Source: Ascarosepion bandense (lineage: Eukaryota > Mollusca > Cephalopoda > Sepiida > Sepiidae). Taken from it: a stretch of 64,000 nucleotides of DNA. The stretch covers positions 2,753,001 through 2,817,000 of the forward strand of contig JBBBDQ010001294.1 of assembly GCA_037127315.1 (NCBI GenBank), read 5' to 3'. Position numbers and translations under genes: made by a program. Positions 11,130 through 22,018 of this stretch are shown in pieces (the first letter of the stretch is position 1; every line of letters begins with the position of its first letter). Below the pieces are notes generated by a model, which saw nothing but the letters and a program-made list of their open reading frames with translations, did not search any database and was not told the origin of the DNA.

Positions 11130-11580
11130 GAAATAAAAGTTGTCTTGAATGGCTACTCTTCTAGATCTTTTTGCATTTATGTGAATGTCCCCAAGAGCTC
11201 TCTCCTTGGACCTACTTGTTCTTAATTTTCATCAACAATCTTCCTGACATTATCAATTCTCCACTCACTGTCTATGTTGCTGACACAACTATTTGCTTCT
11301 GTCTTAATGTTAAATTTGATCAATTTGATAAGGTCAAATTGGCAGCTTATCACTTAACTGGGCCAAGCAATGGCTTGTTTTTCTTAGAGAATATATTACA
11401 TTCTGTCATCATGGTTGATACTAAATTCCAGGAACTGAGACATTACACATTCTCAGGTCAAAGATTTCTACTGACATGAAAAGTCATATTGAATCAACTG
11501 TTCGGTCTGCTGCTAAGAAATTTGTTTGCTCTGTTGTGTTATTTTTCTCTCCAGAATCTACATCCCAGTTAAAAAAAAAA
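11130..11580 (+). pseudogene. LINE reverse transcriptase fragment
   Basis: Frame 11171-11479 gives PKSSLLGPT-like (usually GVPQGSILGPT), FLIFINNLPDIINS and YVADTTI. This covers RT motifs B and C, with the catalytic YADD altered to YVADT. Frames break after about 11479; text to about 11575 still resembles the palm/thumb (SAAKKF, then PESTSQ). Neither 5' nor 3' end is present. Confidence 0.75.
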
Positions 11581-11662
11581 TGTTGAATTTCATACTATTT
11601 TTAGTATTTATTGCCAAGTAGATAATTCTAAATGAAAATAGAATGTTTTTTTTTTGTTATTA

Positions 11663-11966
11663 TTCAGTCAGTTAAGTGCCATACGTGAAACACACTTGGG
11701 CAATCATGTCTCAAAAGAGACATGACTGACTGGGCAGAAGATTATCCCGCAGTAGGTGGCCACTGCTTTCTGCGGTAGATTGGTAGCCAGCCAAGGCTAT
11801 AGAACCCAATCTGTCCTGTTATTTAATCTTTAACTGGAAGGAAGAGATGGATTAATACCTTTCCCAAGGGTATTTGCGCAGAAGTGAATGCAATGAATTC
11901 AACTGGAATTCGAACTCGACTCCCCGATTTCTCATTCCGAGCGGATATCCACTGCACCACAATGCA
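11663..11966 (-). mobile_element. tRNA-derived SINE (OR2-like), near full length
   Basis: Minus strand starts with TGTGGTGCAGTGGATATCCG (A-box region) and has the B box in GTTCGAATTCCAGTTG; it ends in ACTTAACTGACTGAAT. One of the best preserved copies in the window. Confidence 0.85.
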
Positions 11967-12220
11967 CTTTGTTATTATTACTTTGCAAAATTTTACAAGG
12001 CAGCCAGGAAGCCTTTGCTTCAGCCATTCAATAGCAATGGGGAAGAGAGCACAAAAACTGGACACCAGAACAGTTTGATGCACAAGTTATTGTGCAGTAT
12101 TAGCAAAAGAACCATTCTATTTTCAATTAGAATTATCCACTTGGCAATAAAAACTAAAAATAGTATGAAATACATAATTTTTTTCAAAAAACTGGAGTGG
12201 CCTAATAATTATGGCCTGTA

Positions 12221-12223
<3 letters not shown>

Positions 12224-12267
<44 letters not shown>
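12224..12267. repeat. (TA)n microsatellite
   Basis: About 22 TA dinucleotides. Two shorter (TA)n runs follow at about 12447-12467 and 12485-12502. Confidence 0.95.
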
Positions 12268-12269
<2 letters not shown>

Positions 12270-12329
12270 AATAAATTCTTAACCTGACAACATTTTATAA
12301 TAGCAAGAAAAAAAATAAAGGTTAGATGG

Positions 12330-14334
12330 TATTTTATTAAGAACTCAAAGAACAACCGATTTTGCCCAGATCTTTATTTCTGGGTTTTTTATAAGTGTAA
12401 AAGGTGAAATGGGAATTATGATGTGAGGGGGAAAATGGCTGATATATACATATATATATATATATCAGCCATATACTCATGTCATATATATATATATATA
12501 TCATAGGCCTCTGTTGGTCAGTGTTGACCATAGGTAGCATCTTAGTTGTCAGCTTAGCTGGAGCATCATTGTCTGTGACTGGAAAAGCTGATGTGGGAGT
12601 GACAGTCTTTGTTGCAGAGGCTGCATTTATGTTCTGTTTCTGGTCTGTCAGAGCTGTCACTTTGCTTTCTGTGAACCCGCCTCTCCATGGTGGCTTGTGT
12701 CAGCTGCTCCTCCCCCGATTTGAGTTATTTGGCCAGGGTTTCTCTCCACTTGGACCTGTGGATTGTTACGGTCTCCCATGAATCCGTGTTGATGACCACA
12801 GTTATCATTTCGCATTTAATGATGTCACGATACCAAAGCTGTAGCTGTCCAGTGAGTCTTCTTCCAGAGGCTAGTTCTTCATACAGATGGTCTTTTAAGA
12901 TGCAGCCATCTGGCATGTGGTAGCCAGCAAAGTATGCAGCATTTAAGGAGTGTGATCATGGAGGGCAGACTCGCTTGATACACAACCACAGTGCTGGACA
13001 CCTTATCTTGCCATGATATTTCCAGTATATGGCGGATACTTCTTATATGGAAGGTATTCAGACACCACTCCTGCCTAGCATATGTGGTCCATGTCTCACG
13101 GTCATATCACAGTGTGTTGATGACATAGGCATTTTGCACTGCCACCTTTGTCTTCACTGTCAGTTTAGAGTTGGTTCAAACATGTATTGCAAGGTGCACA
13201 AGGGCTGTGGCTGCCCTCCCAATTCTTTTGTTGGGCTCTATGTCCATAGAGAGATTGTCAATGATAGTGGAGCCAAGGTAGGTAAACTGATGGACTGAAT
13301 CCAGCTCATAGTTATTGATGGTGATGACCAGTGTTGCAGCAGTACCTTGGCCCAGGACATTTGTATTTTGCAGGCTAATAGTTTGCCCAAAATCTCTGCA
13401 GGCCTGAGAGAAATGATCTATTAGTGACTGAAGTTTATGCATCATCAGCAAACAACATATCTCTGATAAGGACTTTCTCTACTTTGGTCCTGGCTCTGAG
13501 ACAGGCAAGATTAAAAAGTCTGCCATCTGATCTCATACGCAGGTAAATCACTTCAAATGATGTGCCGAATGCATGCTTCAGAAGTAGCTCAAAGAAGATT
13601 CCAAAGAGAGTGGGAGCAATGACGCAATACTGTTTGACTCTGCAGCAGATGTTGAAGGGCTCTAAGGTGTTATCATTGAACTGCACAGTCCCTCTCAGTC
13701 CCCACCCAAGCTGCAAAACTTGATTAGATCTGCAGTTTGGGTGAGTAGCCAATCTTGGACAGGATTCTGAAGAGGCCCTCTCTGCTAGTGAGGTATAACT
13801 CCTAGGTCAGACCAATGAAAGCGATGTACAGGGGCATCTTCTGTTCTCTGCACTTTCTGGAGCTGACTGAGTGAGAAGACTCTGTCTACTGTTGATTGGA
13901 AGCTTTCATTGGAAGCCTCACTATAACTCTGGGTAAACATGTTTGACAGTTTCTGTAGATGGACAACAATAACTCGAGCATAGACTTTACCCACACCGGA
14001 GAGTAGAAAGATGCTAATGTAATTGTTGCAGTCGCTTTACTCACCTTTGTTCTTATAGAGGGTTAGGGTCATTGCATCCCTCATATACTGTAGTACAGCT
14101 CTTTCTTTCTAGCACTGGCAGAAGATTTTGAGCAGAGGAAGCAGTAGGATAGTCTTGCAGTGCCTGATAAGATCAGGGAGAATTCCATCACTGCCAGTAG
14201 CTTTCCCTGTGGCCAAGCTGAATTCCTCTATCATCGGCTCAGTGACGAGCTCTTCCACGCCAGGCAGGCACTCAATGATGTCTGCGCATTGTTCCAGAAA
14301 TTTAGAAACGGAATCCTGTGCTACTTGCATTTGG
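12330..14334 (-). pseudogene. Third LINE family, degenerate ORF2 from RT to C-terminus
   Basis: Read 14334 to 12330 on the minus strand: a frame with VTEPMIEEFSLATGKATGSD and LPDLIRHCK (RT domain 1-2), then 13785-13994 (GKVYARVIVVHLQKLS), then RVKQYCVIAPTLFGIFFELL (motif B region) and LFADDA (motif C; Phe instead of Tyr before ADD) near 13435-13752. Then comes FTYLGSTIIDNLSMD (13176-13451), and MPDGCILKDHLYEELASGRR plus WRETLAK (12725-12916), the characteristic C-terminal region. This is the order of a known family of invertebrate and fish LINEs with a VKQGCVLAP / FADDCAL signature; I place it near RTE or Jockey but not firmly. At least four frameshifts. Confidence 0.75.
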
Positions 14335-14935
14335 TCCAATGCAAACATTTGAGAGTATCTGGGTGTCAAACTTTGAACAATGCAGGGGTATTTGGAAAGT
14401 GCTGAGTGATACGTCCAGTCAAAATCATGGTGTTTGAAGTGATCACTACTAATGATGATGTCAAACTTGACCCACAAGAGGTTGGCTGCTAGAAGATCTT
14501 ATGTCTGCTAAGAGGACCCTCCACCATACCACACAAGCAGCAGAAGCCAGTCATGGCTGTCAGACATTTTCTGCAATCACATTACCTCTTACTCTCTGGT
14601 CACCAAACTCCCCAGACTGCAATCCCCTTGATTATTAAATGTGGGGTGCAGTTGAGCGAGAGATCAACAAAATTCCCTGTAGCAAAAAAGATGAATTAAA
14701 GTCAAGGATTATGGCAGCATTCACCAACTTAAAGGGACTGTTCAGAAAAATTGCAAGAAATTCCAAAGTTGTCTGGAAGCCGTGGTTGAAGTCAATGGCG
14801 ATTTTATTAAAAAAATTTACTCTTTAGTATTTAAAATTATTTTTGTGTAATTTTAGTAAATATATCTGTTAAAATTAGATATATGTATTATTTTCATTTT
14901 TGCATAATTTAGACAAAAATTCATCCATTGTATAT
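14335..14935 (+). pseudogene. Second mariner-like remnant
   Basis: Begins in transposase N-terminal text related to the copy at 7371 (GTCAAACTTTGAACAATGCA, compare 7590-7610) and jumps to catalytic-domain text (KIMVFEVITTNDDV). It then has the C-terminal third: frame 14639-14827, VWGAVEREINK followed by DELKSRIMAAFTNLK. The same 3' UTR as the first copy follows (TTTGTGTAATTTTAGTAAAT). An internally deleted, inactive relative of the 7371-8165 copy. Confidence 0.75.
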
Positions 14936-14944
14936 ATATATATA

Positions 14945-15257
14945 TATGTCTGCGGATGACTATGCTCTCACACCCTGATTGAGCACTCTGGAAGAATGGT
15001 AGACTTTGAAAAACAGTAGCTACTCCGGCATGTACGCATCGCTCATTCAATAATGAATTAGAGCACTCTGGCTATTGGGCGTGTATAATGATAATATGTA
15101 CGCTAATAAATCTGCCTTCTTCTACCGAGCGCCCATAGCCCAGAGGTAGAATCGCCGACTAACGCCACTTTGATCGGGTTTCAATCCTGAGTTAAGAAGC
15201 AACCGGAGTCTAACCGTACTGATGATCTGTGATACAGTGGAACAGACCTGTCTGCGG
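14945..15257 (+). mobile_element. tRNA-headed, hammerhead-tailed small retroelement, copy P1
   Basis: Lies between two (TA)n runs. Contains a tRNA-like segment at 15128-15195 with A box TAGCCCAGAGGTAGA and B box GGTTTCAATCC. The 3' end (15214-15257) folds as a hammerhead whose predicted product would begin TGCGGAT. The 5' end also carries GTCTGCGGATGAC (14948-14960), a second copy of the cleavage-junction sequence, so 14951-15252 equals one 302-bp monomer. Core position 13 is G instead of A, so this copy is probably inactive. Confidence 0.75.
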
Positions 15258-15275
15258 ATATATATATATATATGC

Positions 15276-16018
15276 TAAGACATATTTATATACATGTATA
15301 TGTAAAATTGTCAATTTTTAGCAATTAATGGATTTATTTTAATCTAACATTATTTCTATAAATATTATATTTAGTAAGTATAACCAGGCCTATTTTTTTA
15401 TACAGTGAAATTAATGCCAGTTTTCTTAAAGAAAACGTACCTTCTGGCATTTTCTTTCTTAATATATATTTTTTTTTATCTCAAGGCTAGTAGACATTAT
15501 TTTCATTGTTTAAAAATATGGTAGGTATACTCATACATGTGTACCTGCAAAATATAATATTTATAGTAATAAGAAATATAGTTTTGTGCAAAGATGCATG
15601 TATAGATGTATCAGTATACACGTAGATGCATATGAATATAAGAAGCTGTTCACGCAGATATGCATGTGTATGCGTCTATCCATACATACATGATTATATT
15701 TATATATCTATTTGTGTGTGTTTGTTTATATGTCTATGTGTGTGTGTCGTAGGAAAGAAGCCTATAATAAAAGATATTTGCATCTAACAAATATACCAGA
15801 TAATTTTTCATTAAATGCGTATATGTTTGTACTTAATTTACGCAGATGCGTGTTTACGTCTGTAACTGAATGTCTATGCAAATTTATGTGTTTAATAGTG
15901 AGGATCATACGACATAATTGATTAATGTCAATGTATCTGTGCACACACACACGCACACACACATATACTTCCCTATATACGCTTATACATTGGTTTATTG
16001 ATCAATTATACCTGATAA
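15276..16018. other. AT-rich stretch without recognised feature
   Basis: Contains small TG/CA-biased runs near 15710-15745 and 15940-15963, and a (TA)n run just beyond at 16019-16040. Nothing coding recognised. Confidence 0.4.
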
Positions 16019-16065
16019 TATATATATATATATATATATTGAAATCAAAAACATTTTGTCAGTAC

Positions 16066-16816
16066 TGTAGTGGACGAAGCGTCCACTTACTAATTTAGAT
16101 TTACGAGTCGACTCGACGCAACCTTGGTCATATCTTAAAGCAGGTTTTAAGAAAGAACAAAAAGGCGAAAGTAACCAGAAAAACAATGTATTGACAAAGG
16201 TTACATGGGGTTGAGAGAGCATGCATAAGAAAGTGAAAAGGAAAGAGTCATTCCCCTTCGTCTGTTCGTAGAAACAAAATAAAATGTATGAAGTTTTTTC
16301 TCTAGCTGAAAGAAAGGTTTGTAACAATTGTTAAGATTATCGTAAAGAGTTCAAAGTTCAAATCCTTGATGAAGAAAGTCAGACAGAAGACAAAGTTCTG
16401 TGTCTGTGTGTGCGTTGAGTAGAGAGAGAGAGAGACTTACATGCGAATGTAGCAATCTTAGGCAGTCTGTGGATTTCTACTGACGAAGGTTGGAAAAATT
16501 GTAAATTTATGTGTAGGAAGTTATTTTATGTAAAGTCCAGTTTGAATGAAAGTTAATGTGCATAGTGTTAATGTCGGAGAAGAAAAATAAAAGAAATTTG
16601 CGCCACTAATTGCTACCCGCAATTAGTGCGCGTGTGTTTGTGTGAGTTAGGAAGACATGTTTGCTCTGGTCCCGGGACGAAATCCTAACTGGGGTACCAC
16701 GTGATGTTCTTCGCTTTTATTAGCATCGTTTTTGGCGGGAACCAGTCATCACGTGGACGGCGAGTGACCATGCGTGTGTGTGTGTGTGTGTGGGTGTCAA
16801 TGTATGAAACCCCACA
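16066..16816 (+). mobile_element. Solo LTR (751 bp) with 4-bp target duplication
   Basis: Starts TGTAGTGGACGAAGC and ends AAACCCCACA, the canonical TG...CA. It is flanked on both sides by GTAC (16062-16065 and 16817-16820), a 4-bp duplication as made by Ty3/gypsy-type integrases. The first 20 bases hold the hairpin GTGGACGAAGCGTCCAC. No primer-binding site or gag-pol neighbours, so it is a recombined solo LTR. Strand is assumed from a possible AATAAA at about 16585. A gypsy-type origin is inferred only from the LTR ends. Confidence 0.65.
16599..16632. repeat. Perfect inverted repeat inside the LTR
   Basis: CACTAATTGC, 5-base loop, GCAATTAGTG, flanked by further GC/CG matches. It could form an RNA stem near the possible polyadenylation signal. 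Confidence 0.7.
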
Positions 16817-16820
16817 GTAC

Positions 16821-17230
16821 TAAACAAAAAATAAGCTAAAAACGGAAGGAATTGAATCCATTGATTATAATAATTTTTGTCAAAAAGAATAAATTAAAGA
16901 AATCTAAAGGAACGTAAATAAAAGATTATATGAACACAAAATGAGCATTTACTAAATAACACGTCACATGCGTTGGTTGCCCACCATAACGAGACTGACC
17001 ACAACTTTGACATAAAAAATGCTACCGTAATCAGTGGAGAAGATAATTCACTATAAAGTAAATGACTGGCGAGCGCCTTAATTGAAAGGTCATCTACAGT
17101 AAATTTGCGCCCTGGTTCTTACAAATTTTCGCTAATTCTGACAAATATTCTATCGTAGAATATCTATTTACAAAAGTGATGAAAGAAAAAGAAAAAATAG
17201 CCTAAATATATTCAGCTAGATAAAAAATAA
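16821..17230. other. No recognised feature
   Basis: AT-rich sequence between the solo LTR and PLE-related sequence; no gene or repeat family recognised. Confidence 0.35.
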
Positions 17231-17286
17231 AATTCCTATATTCCCTGTATCGTGTGTATAAGCAGTTGTACCAACATAATAAATTT

Positions 17287-17330
17287 AGTCTGATGAAGTT
17301 CTGAAAGACGAAACGCATCCCAAGTAAACT
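17287..17330 (+). ncRNA. Hammerhead-like motif, degenerate
   Basis: CTGATGA at 17290-17296, short stem II (GTT/GAC with a G-U), GAAA at 17310-17313, C/G stem III and the UA site at 17325-17326. Stem I is poor. Likely a relic. Confidence 0.4.
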
Positions 17331-17355
17331 TTTTCCACTTTGTCATACAATTTCC

Positions 17356-17358
<3 letters not shown>

Positions 17359-17408
<50 letters not shown>
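17359..17408. repeat. (TA)n microsatellite
   Basis: About 25 TA units within a PLE terminal region. Confidence 0.95.
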
Positions 17409-17410
<2 letters not shown>

Positions 17411-17411
17411 A

Positions 17412-17462
17412 TGCGAAAATTAGCTACCATGGTTTCGAGATTTATGCTTTCGTCAGGTGATT
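17412..17462 (-). ncRNA. Hammerhead-like motif, weak
   Basis: The minus strand has CTGACGA, a poorly paired stem II region, CGAAAC, CCATGG as a minimal stem III and a following TA. Stem I is not convincing. Reported because it faces the 17290 motif across a (TA)n run. Confidence 0.25.
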
Positions 17463-17997
17463 TGTATACAAGGAAAGTGCGAAAGAAGGAAGACATGATT
17501 TGTTTTGTTTCGATTAATTTCCACAAGGGTGTATCTCACTATCCTCCTGTTATTTTCCTAGAAAGTGTTCAATCGAACTTCATTCCTTAGTGCCACCAGT
17601 TCTAACTTTCATATCTAAGACCTGCTATACTCATTGTAGCAAACCAGCATCATTCTCTTTGCTTCAATAAACTTGCACTAGGATGCATCCACATAAACTG
17701 CTCCTCTTACTAAGTAGCCATCTACCGCATAATTGCTCCTTATAAAGCTAAGTTGAGCTCTCCTAGAAATATTTACTCTCTGGAAAACTATTTTTACGCA
17801 CGGATATTACCTCACAAATGGATAAATTTTTCCCAGAATATTAACTTAAAAATATCGCCTACTCTTCTTTGCATTCTTTTATCAGATCCCTTACAGAGAA
17901 AATTATTGAATTCTTGAAAAGACTAAGATGGAAAACCCACTTCTTCTTAAACCCCTCTGATAAACCCAATGACACAAACGAATATTACCACCTGAAA

Positions 17998-19648
17998 TCC
18001 CAAAAACCCCAAGCAAGGCGTAAATGCCACTGATGTGCGGGGGGCTACATAACTGAAAGAAAATTTATTAGAGGAGGGAGAATAGGATTACAAACCAATT
18101 AGAAAGAAGCAATAGAAAGATGAAAATGCAGGTGTGATGACAGTTGCAAGGGGGGAGAGAAAGGGAAGGATATATGGGGTGGGAGAAGGGCTAGAGTCAA
18201 GTGGTTAGTAGATGAGTATTGACATTGCATTTAAATTCCTGGAGGTTGTAGCCGTCAGGAAAGCAAGAATATAGGAGCGAGTTCCACAGGCGTGAAGTGC
18301 GAGAGAAGAAGATGCTGGAGTAGAATTGTCGTCTGCATTTGGCTAACCTAACTGTGAATGGGTGGGACCCAGTTGCCATTCTGGTTGCACGAGTAAACAC
18401 CTGTTGAGGAGGCACCAGTGACTTAAGTTCGTCTGAGCAGAAGCCATGAAAGTACTTATAGAACAGACAAAGGGAGGCCACATTTCGTCGGTGGGGAAGT
18501 GGCTGTAGTCGAGCCGCCAAGTCAGCATCTATCACGTTACTAACTCTCCTTTGGAGCCTGTCGAGAACACTGAGGTGAGCGGCAGGGGCGCCTGACCATA
18601 AATGGCAGCAGTACTCCATGCAGGGTCGAATGGTAGACTTGTATATATGCAGGATGGATTCAGGCGGAAAGAACATCCTGGATCGACACAGTGACCCAAA
18701 CTTCTTAGCAGTGGATTTAGCTATGAATTCGATGTAGCGGTTCTACTTGAGATCAGAAGAGAGGGTAAGGCCGAGGAGGCGCAGTGTATTGCACTCAGGG
18801 AGAATCGCTTGGTCCATGCTTATGTGAGGCAGGAGAGGTTGCCTGTGATGGTTGACAGACAACAGCTTGGTCTTGGACGCATTGAAGTTGACAAGCCACG
18901 TCTTGCCCCAATTCACCACAGAGTGTAGATCCCGTTCAAGGTCAGCAGCGAGATTATGTCTGTCCACCATACCAGGTTTCTTACTTGTGCGGGAATATAT
19001 TGTGGTGTCATCTGCGTAGATGCCTACTTGGGACTTGATCTCATCTGGGAGGTCGTTGATGAAAATAAGGAAGAGCGTCGGGCCCAGGATAGAGCTCTGG
19101 GGGACACCGGCATTCATGCTGTAGGATGAAGAGACATGCCCATTCAATACGACCTTCATTTTGCGGTTGTTTAAAAAGGACTGGATTAGGTCAAGCAGGC
19201 GTCCGGTAATGCCGTAACCCCGTAGCTTGCAAAGGAGGCCAGAGTGCCAGACCCTGTCAAAAGCCTTGGAGATGTCCAGAGCAACTGCACGAGCCTCGCC
19301 TGACTCATCGAGAGTCCGGAGCATGTACTCCGTAAAGGTTATTAGCATATTGGCAGTGGACCTGGCAAAGCGGAAGCCATATTGCTTGTCAGAGAAGAGT
19401 TTGTGGGCAGTAAGTTGTTGAATTATTTCAGCATTGATTATGGCCTCGAACACTTTCCCAAATATCGGTAGAAGACTGATAGGGCGATAATTGGATGGGT
19501 CCGAGGGTTCACCACAATTCTTAAAAACAGGAACGACTGAAGAGAACTTCCAGCATACAGGAAAACAGGAAGCAGAAAGGCAGTAGTTAAACAGTTTAGA
19601 GAGGACAGGGGAGAGTTCAGTAAGTATATGTGGGAATGTACACATATG
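17998..19648 (-). pseudogene. CR1/Jockey-type LINE, RT and C-terminus with one premature stop
   Basis: Minus-strand frames 18743-19645 and 18197-18676 are in the same phase and are separated mainly by one TAG at 18743-18745, where the relative at 57755-58873 has Trp (SDLKW). Together they give about 480 residues. There is a motif region YRPISLL and LDISKAFDRV (Asp 124 and 130 of the first frame), VPQSSILGP (usual Gly replaced by Ser) and the catalytic YADD at residues 210-213. The second frame has SILHIYKSTIRPCMEYCCHL, FYKYFHGFCSDELKSL and SRLWNSLLYSCFPDGYNLQE. The 3' UTR ends at about 18000 (minus: CTTGCTTGGGG) without a poly(A). The endonuclease domain is absent because of 5' truncation. 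It interrupts a PLE. Confidence 0.9.
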
Positions 19649-19659
19649 TATAAATGGAT

Positions 19660-20015
19660 ATATAGGTCAATATAAATGAATGGGTTAGTTTATGGGGTCA
19701 CACAAACACACGTATCCATGGAATTAGAAGTTTCTTCAGAGGTCAACCCCATCACGACTGGTCTGAACACTCCCTGCCGATCTGACGCCAATGCCTAAGT
19801 CCTGACTCTCTTTTCCTTTTCTCTTTTCCTTCTTCTTATTTTTATTTTTATATTTTTTATCCTTCTCTTCTGTTAAAGAAAATGCTTATTCTGGCAAAAA
19901 TTTTTTGTACCAAATGGAAGGAATATTGTGTGGTCTGATGAAATGTGCTAATTAAGCTCATTGAAATAAATTATAATTTATAACCAATTTAAATGACGTG
20001 TTGGGTTTTCTTTTT

Positions 20016-20047
<32 letters not shown>
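19660..20047 (+). mobile_element. PLE terminal repeat (family B) with hammerhead
   Basis: Non-coding block ending in a (TA)n run (20021-20047). The part 19915-20010 (GAATATTGTGTGGTCTGATG onward) recurs at 60095-60290 and, partly, at 55020-55215. This defines a dispersed terminal-repeat family with a hammerhead at its core. Confidence 0.55.
19931..19986 (+). ncRNA. Hammerhead ribozyme, complete consensus core
   Basis: Stem I TGGT (19931-19934) pairs with ACCA (19983-19986). CTGATGA is at 19935-19941. Stem II is 19942-19949 with 19955-19962, 7 pairs and one U-U mismatch. GAAA is at 19963-19966. Stem III is TAAATT/AATTTA (19967-19972 with 19975-19980). The site is UA at 19981-19982, so cleavage is predicted after 19982. 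All conserved core bases are present. Type I topology, as in PLE hammerheads. Confidence 0.75.
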
Positions 20048-20109
20048 CTAAGCATATATTGTTAAATATAACAGACAATGAATGCCTATTATGTTTATAT
20101 GAGTTATTT

Positions 20110-20150
20110 CTTAACCTTAGGTTTCAACTGTTCAGTATCGTCAGGCGATT
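20110..20150 (-). ncRNA. Hammerhead-like relic in left PLE terminus
   Basis: Minus: CTGACGA (20138-20144), stem II ACTG/CAGT, GAAA (20122-20125), CC/GG stem III, UU. Stem I does not pair well. Confidence 0.4.
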
Positions 20151-21971
20151 TACAATAACTGATTTTTCCGTTTTTAAATGTACAAACGGGGGTTTTTGAC
20201 GGACGCGTGACCAGAAGTTTCAAACAACCGAAAATTTTCCAAATTAGGGAGGAGTTATTTAAAGATACAACAACACTTTCATCAATGTTTGGTTTTATGA
20301 GCGAGTACGAGGGGCTATTGTGAAAATTATGAAACCCGACAAAAACTGAAGTAGTTAAGATATGTCATCAAATACTTTAAAAAAAATGCGACTTACTGAG
20401 AATTTCTACTGAAGCCAGTCAGTGGAAAAACACAGGTAATTATATTTCTTTGTTTCAAATAATTAAAAACAAAAATAAATATAATTTCATAAAATATGAC
20501 ATTAAAAACTTTTATCCATCAATTTAATGGAAGCGTTACATTTCGCTAAAAGGTTAATAGATATCCGAATATACAGATACAATTCCACATTGCCGAAAAT
20601 CCATTCTATTCCACAATGGTAAAACATGGATTAAAAAATTAAAAAAATGCACATTTGATGTACCACAAGGCTTGTTTGACGGAGCCGAACTTTCAGAATT
20701 GATGGGAATACACATCGTAAGTAAAACCAAGGAAATAATCCACATAGACAACCATGGATTATACAGAGATGACGGATTACTGATAGCACCAGACAACAAA
20801 CGAGAGAATGATAGAATAAGGAAAATGCTTTACAAAGTCCTTAAAGATCTAGATATTGAAATAGTAGTTGAAACAAAGAAGAAGGTAGTCCAATATTTAG
20901 ATGCAGAATTTAATTTGCATATTGGCAGTATCTCTCCATACATTGAAAACAAACACAACTTTAAAGTACGTAAACACAAGATTTAACCATCCAAAAAGCA
21001 TAATTAACACATCCATTAAGGAATAGAACATAGGTTATCAAAACATTCGCCAACCAAAGCAATCTCTGTTGAAAACAAAAAAAAAGTTTAAGAAAATGTC
21101 TTAAAGGAATCTGTCCATAAGAACAATTTAGAATACAAACCTCAGCCAAACAAACAAACGAAAAATTATAATAGGAATTGAAACGTTATTTGATTCAACC
21201 CATCGTTTAATATAGAAGTAAAATCGAAAGTGGAGAAAATATTTTTAAAATTAATCAATAAACACTTACTAAAAAACTCAGAATTAAGCAAAATTTTAAA
21301 TTAAGTCATAGCTGTACTAATAATTTAGAAAATTACAAAAAAAAATAAAAGCCAGAAACGTAAATAACAACGCTCAAATAGCATCATTAACAAGGAATGT
21401 ATATGTATTGATAAAAACAAATGCCAACTTTACGGACTTTCTAAGACAGAAGCGTTTATTTACAAAGCAGAGGTACATGACATAGATGGACAAAAAAATC
21501 TTATTTGGGATCCACCAAAAACAGTTTTAAAATCAGATGGAATAATCATAAATCTATATTTAAACTGGAAAAACTAAAAAACTGTACCAAACAGGTTAGC
21601 CACGTGTGAAAATTAAAACTGGAAAATGGAAAAGACGCTGATATAACTTGGAGAATAGCCAAAATAGCCAAACCATACAATGTCTGCAGATTGTGCCAGG
21701 AGGAAAAATGAGCTATTATGTTGTTCCCAGAACGAAAAAAAATGTAAATGAAAGATTGAAAATTATGTTCAAATGTAATCATACCTATAAATACATACTA
21801 AAATGATACAAACATGGATGAAAGTCTGGTAGGATCCTTGAATAACTTCTTAATTTTAAAAATTTACGGTTGTTAAAAAATTCCAGTCGTGCGTTCGTAA
21901 AAAAAAAACAAAAAAAAACGCTTATGCATTTTAAAAAACGAAAAAAAAAACAAAAAAAAAAACAATTATTG

Positions 21972-22018
21972 TAAATCTTCTGAAGATACCGAAATGTTGA
22001 AACCTAGGTTACGGAAAT
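21972..22018 (+). ncRNA. Hammerhead-like relic in right PLE terminus
   Basis: CTGAAGA (21980-21986), weak stem II, GAAA (21999-22002), CCTAGG stem III, UU. Partner of the minus-strand motif at 20110-20150 in the inverted terminus. Confidence 0.4.

Larger units (their letters stand above)
17231..17995 (+). pseudogene. Penelope-like element, 5' terminal repeat and N-terminal coding relic
   Basis: The left part carries hammerhead-like termini on both sides of a long (TA)n run (17359-17408). Around 17880-17990 the plus strand reads IIEFLKRLRWKTHFFLNPSD, matching the conserved LRW-x-FFLN region of PLE ORFs. The copy is cut at about 17997 by the LINE at 17998-19648. Confidence 0.6.

Noticed and set aside
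15128..15195. Functional tRNA gene
   Set aside because: A and B boxes are present, but no acceptor stem or consistent cloverleaf; it is the head of a repeated element.
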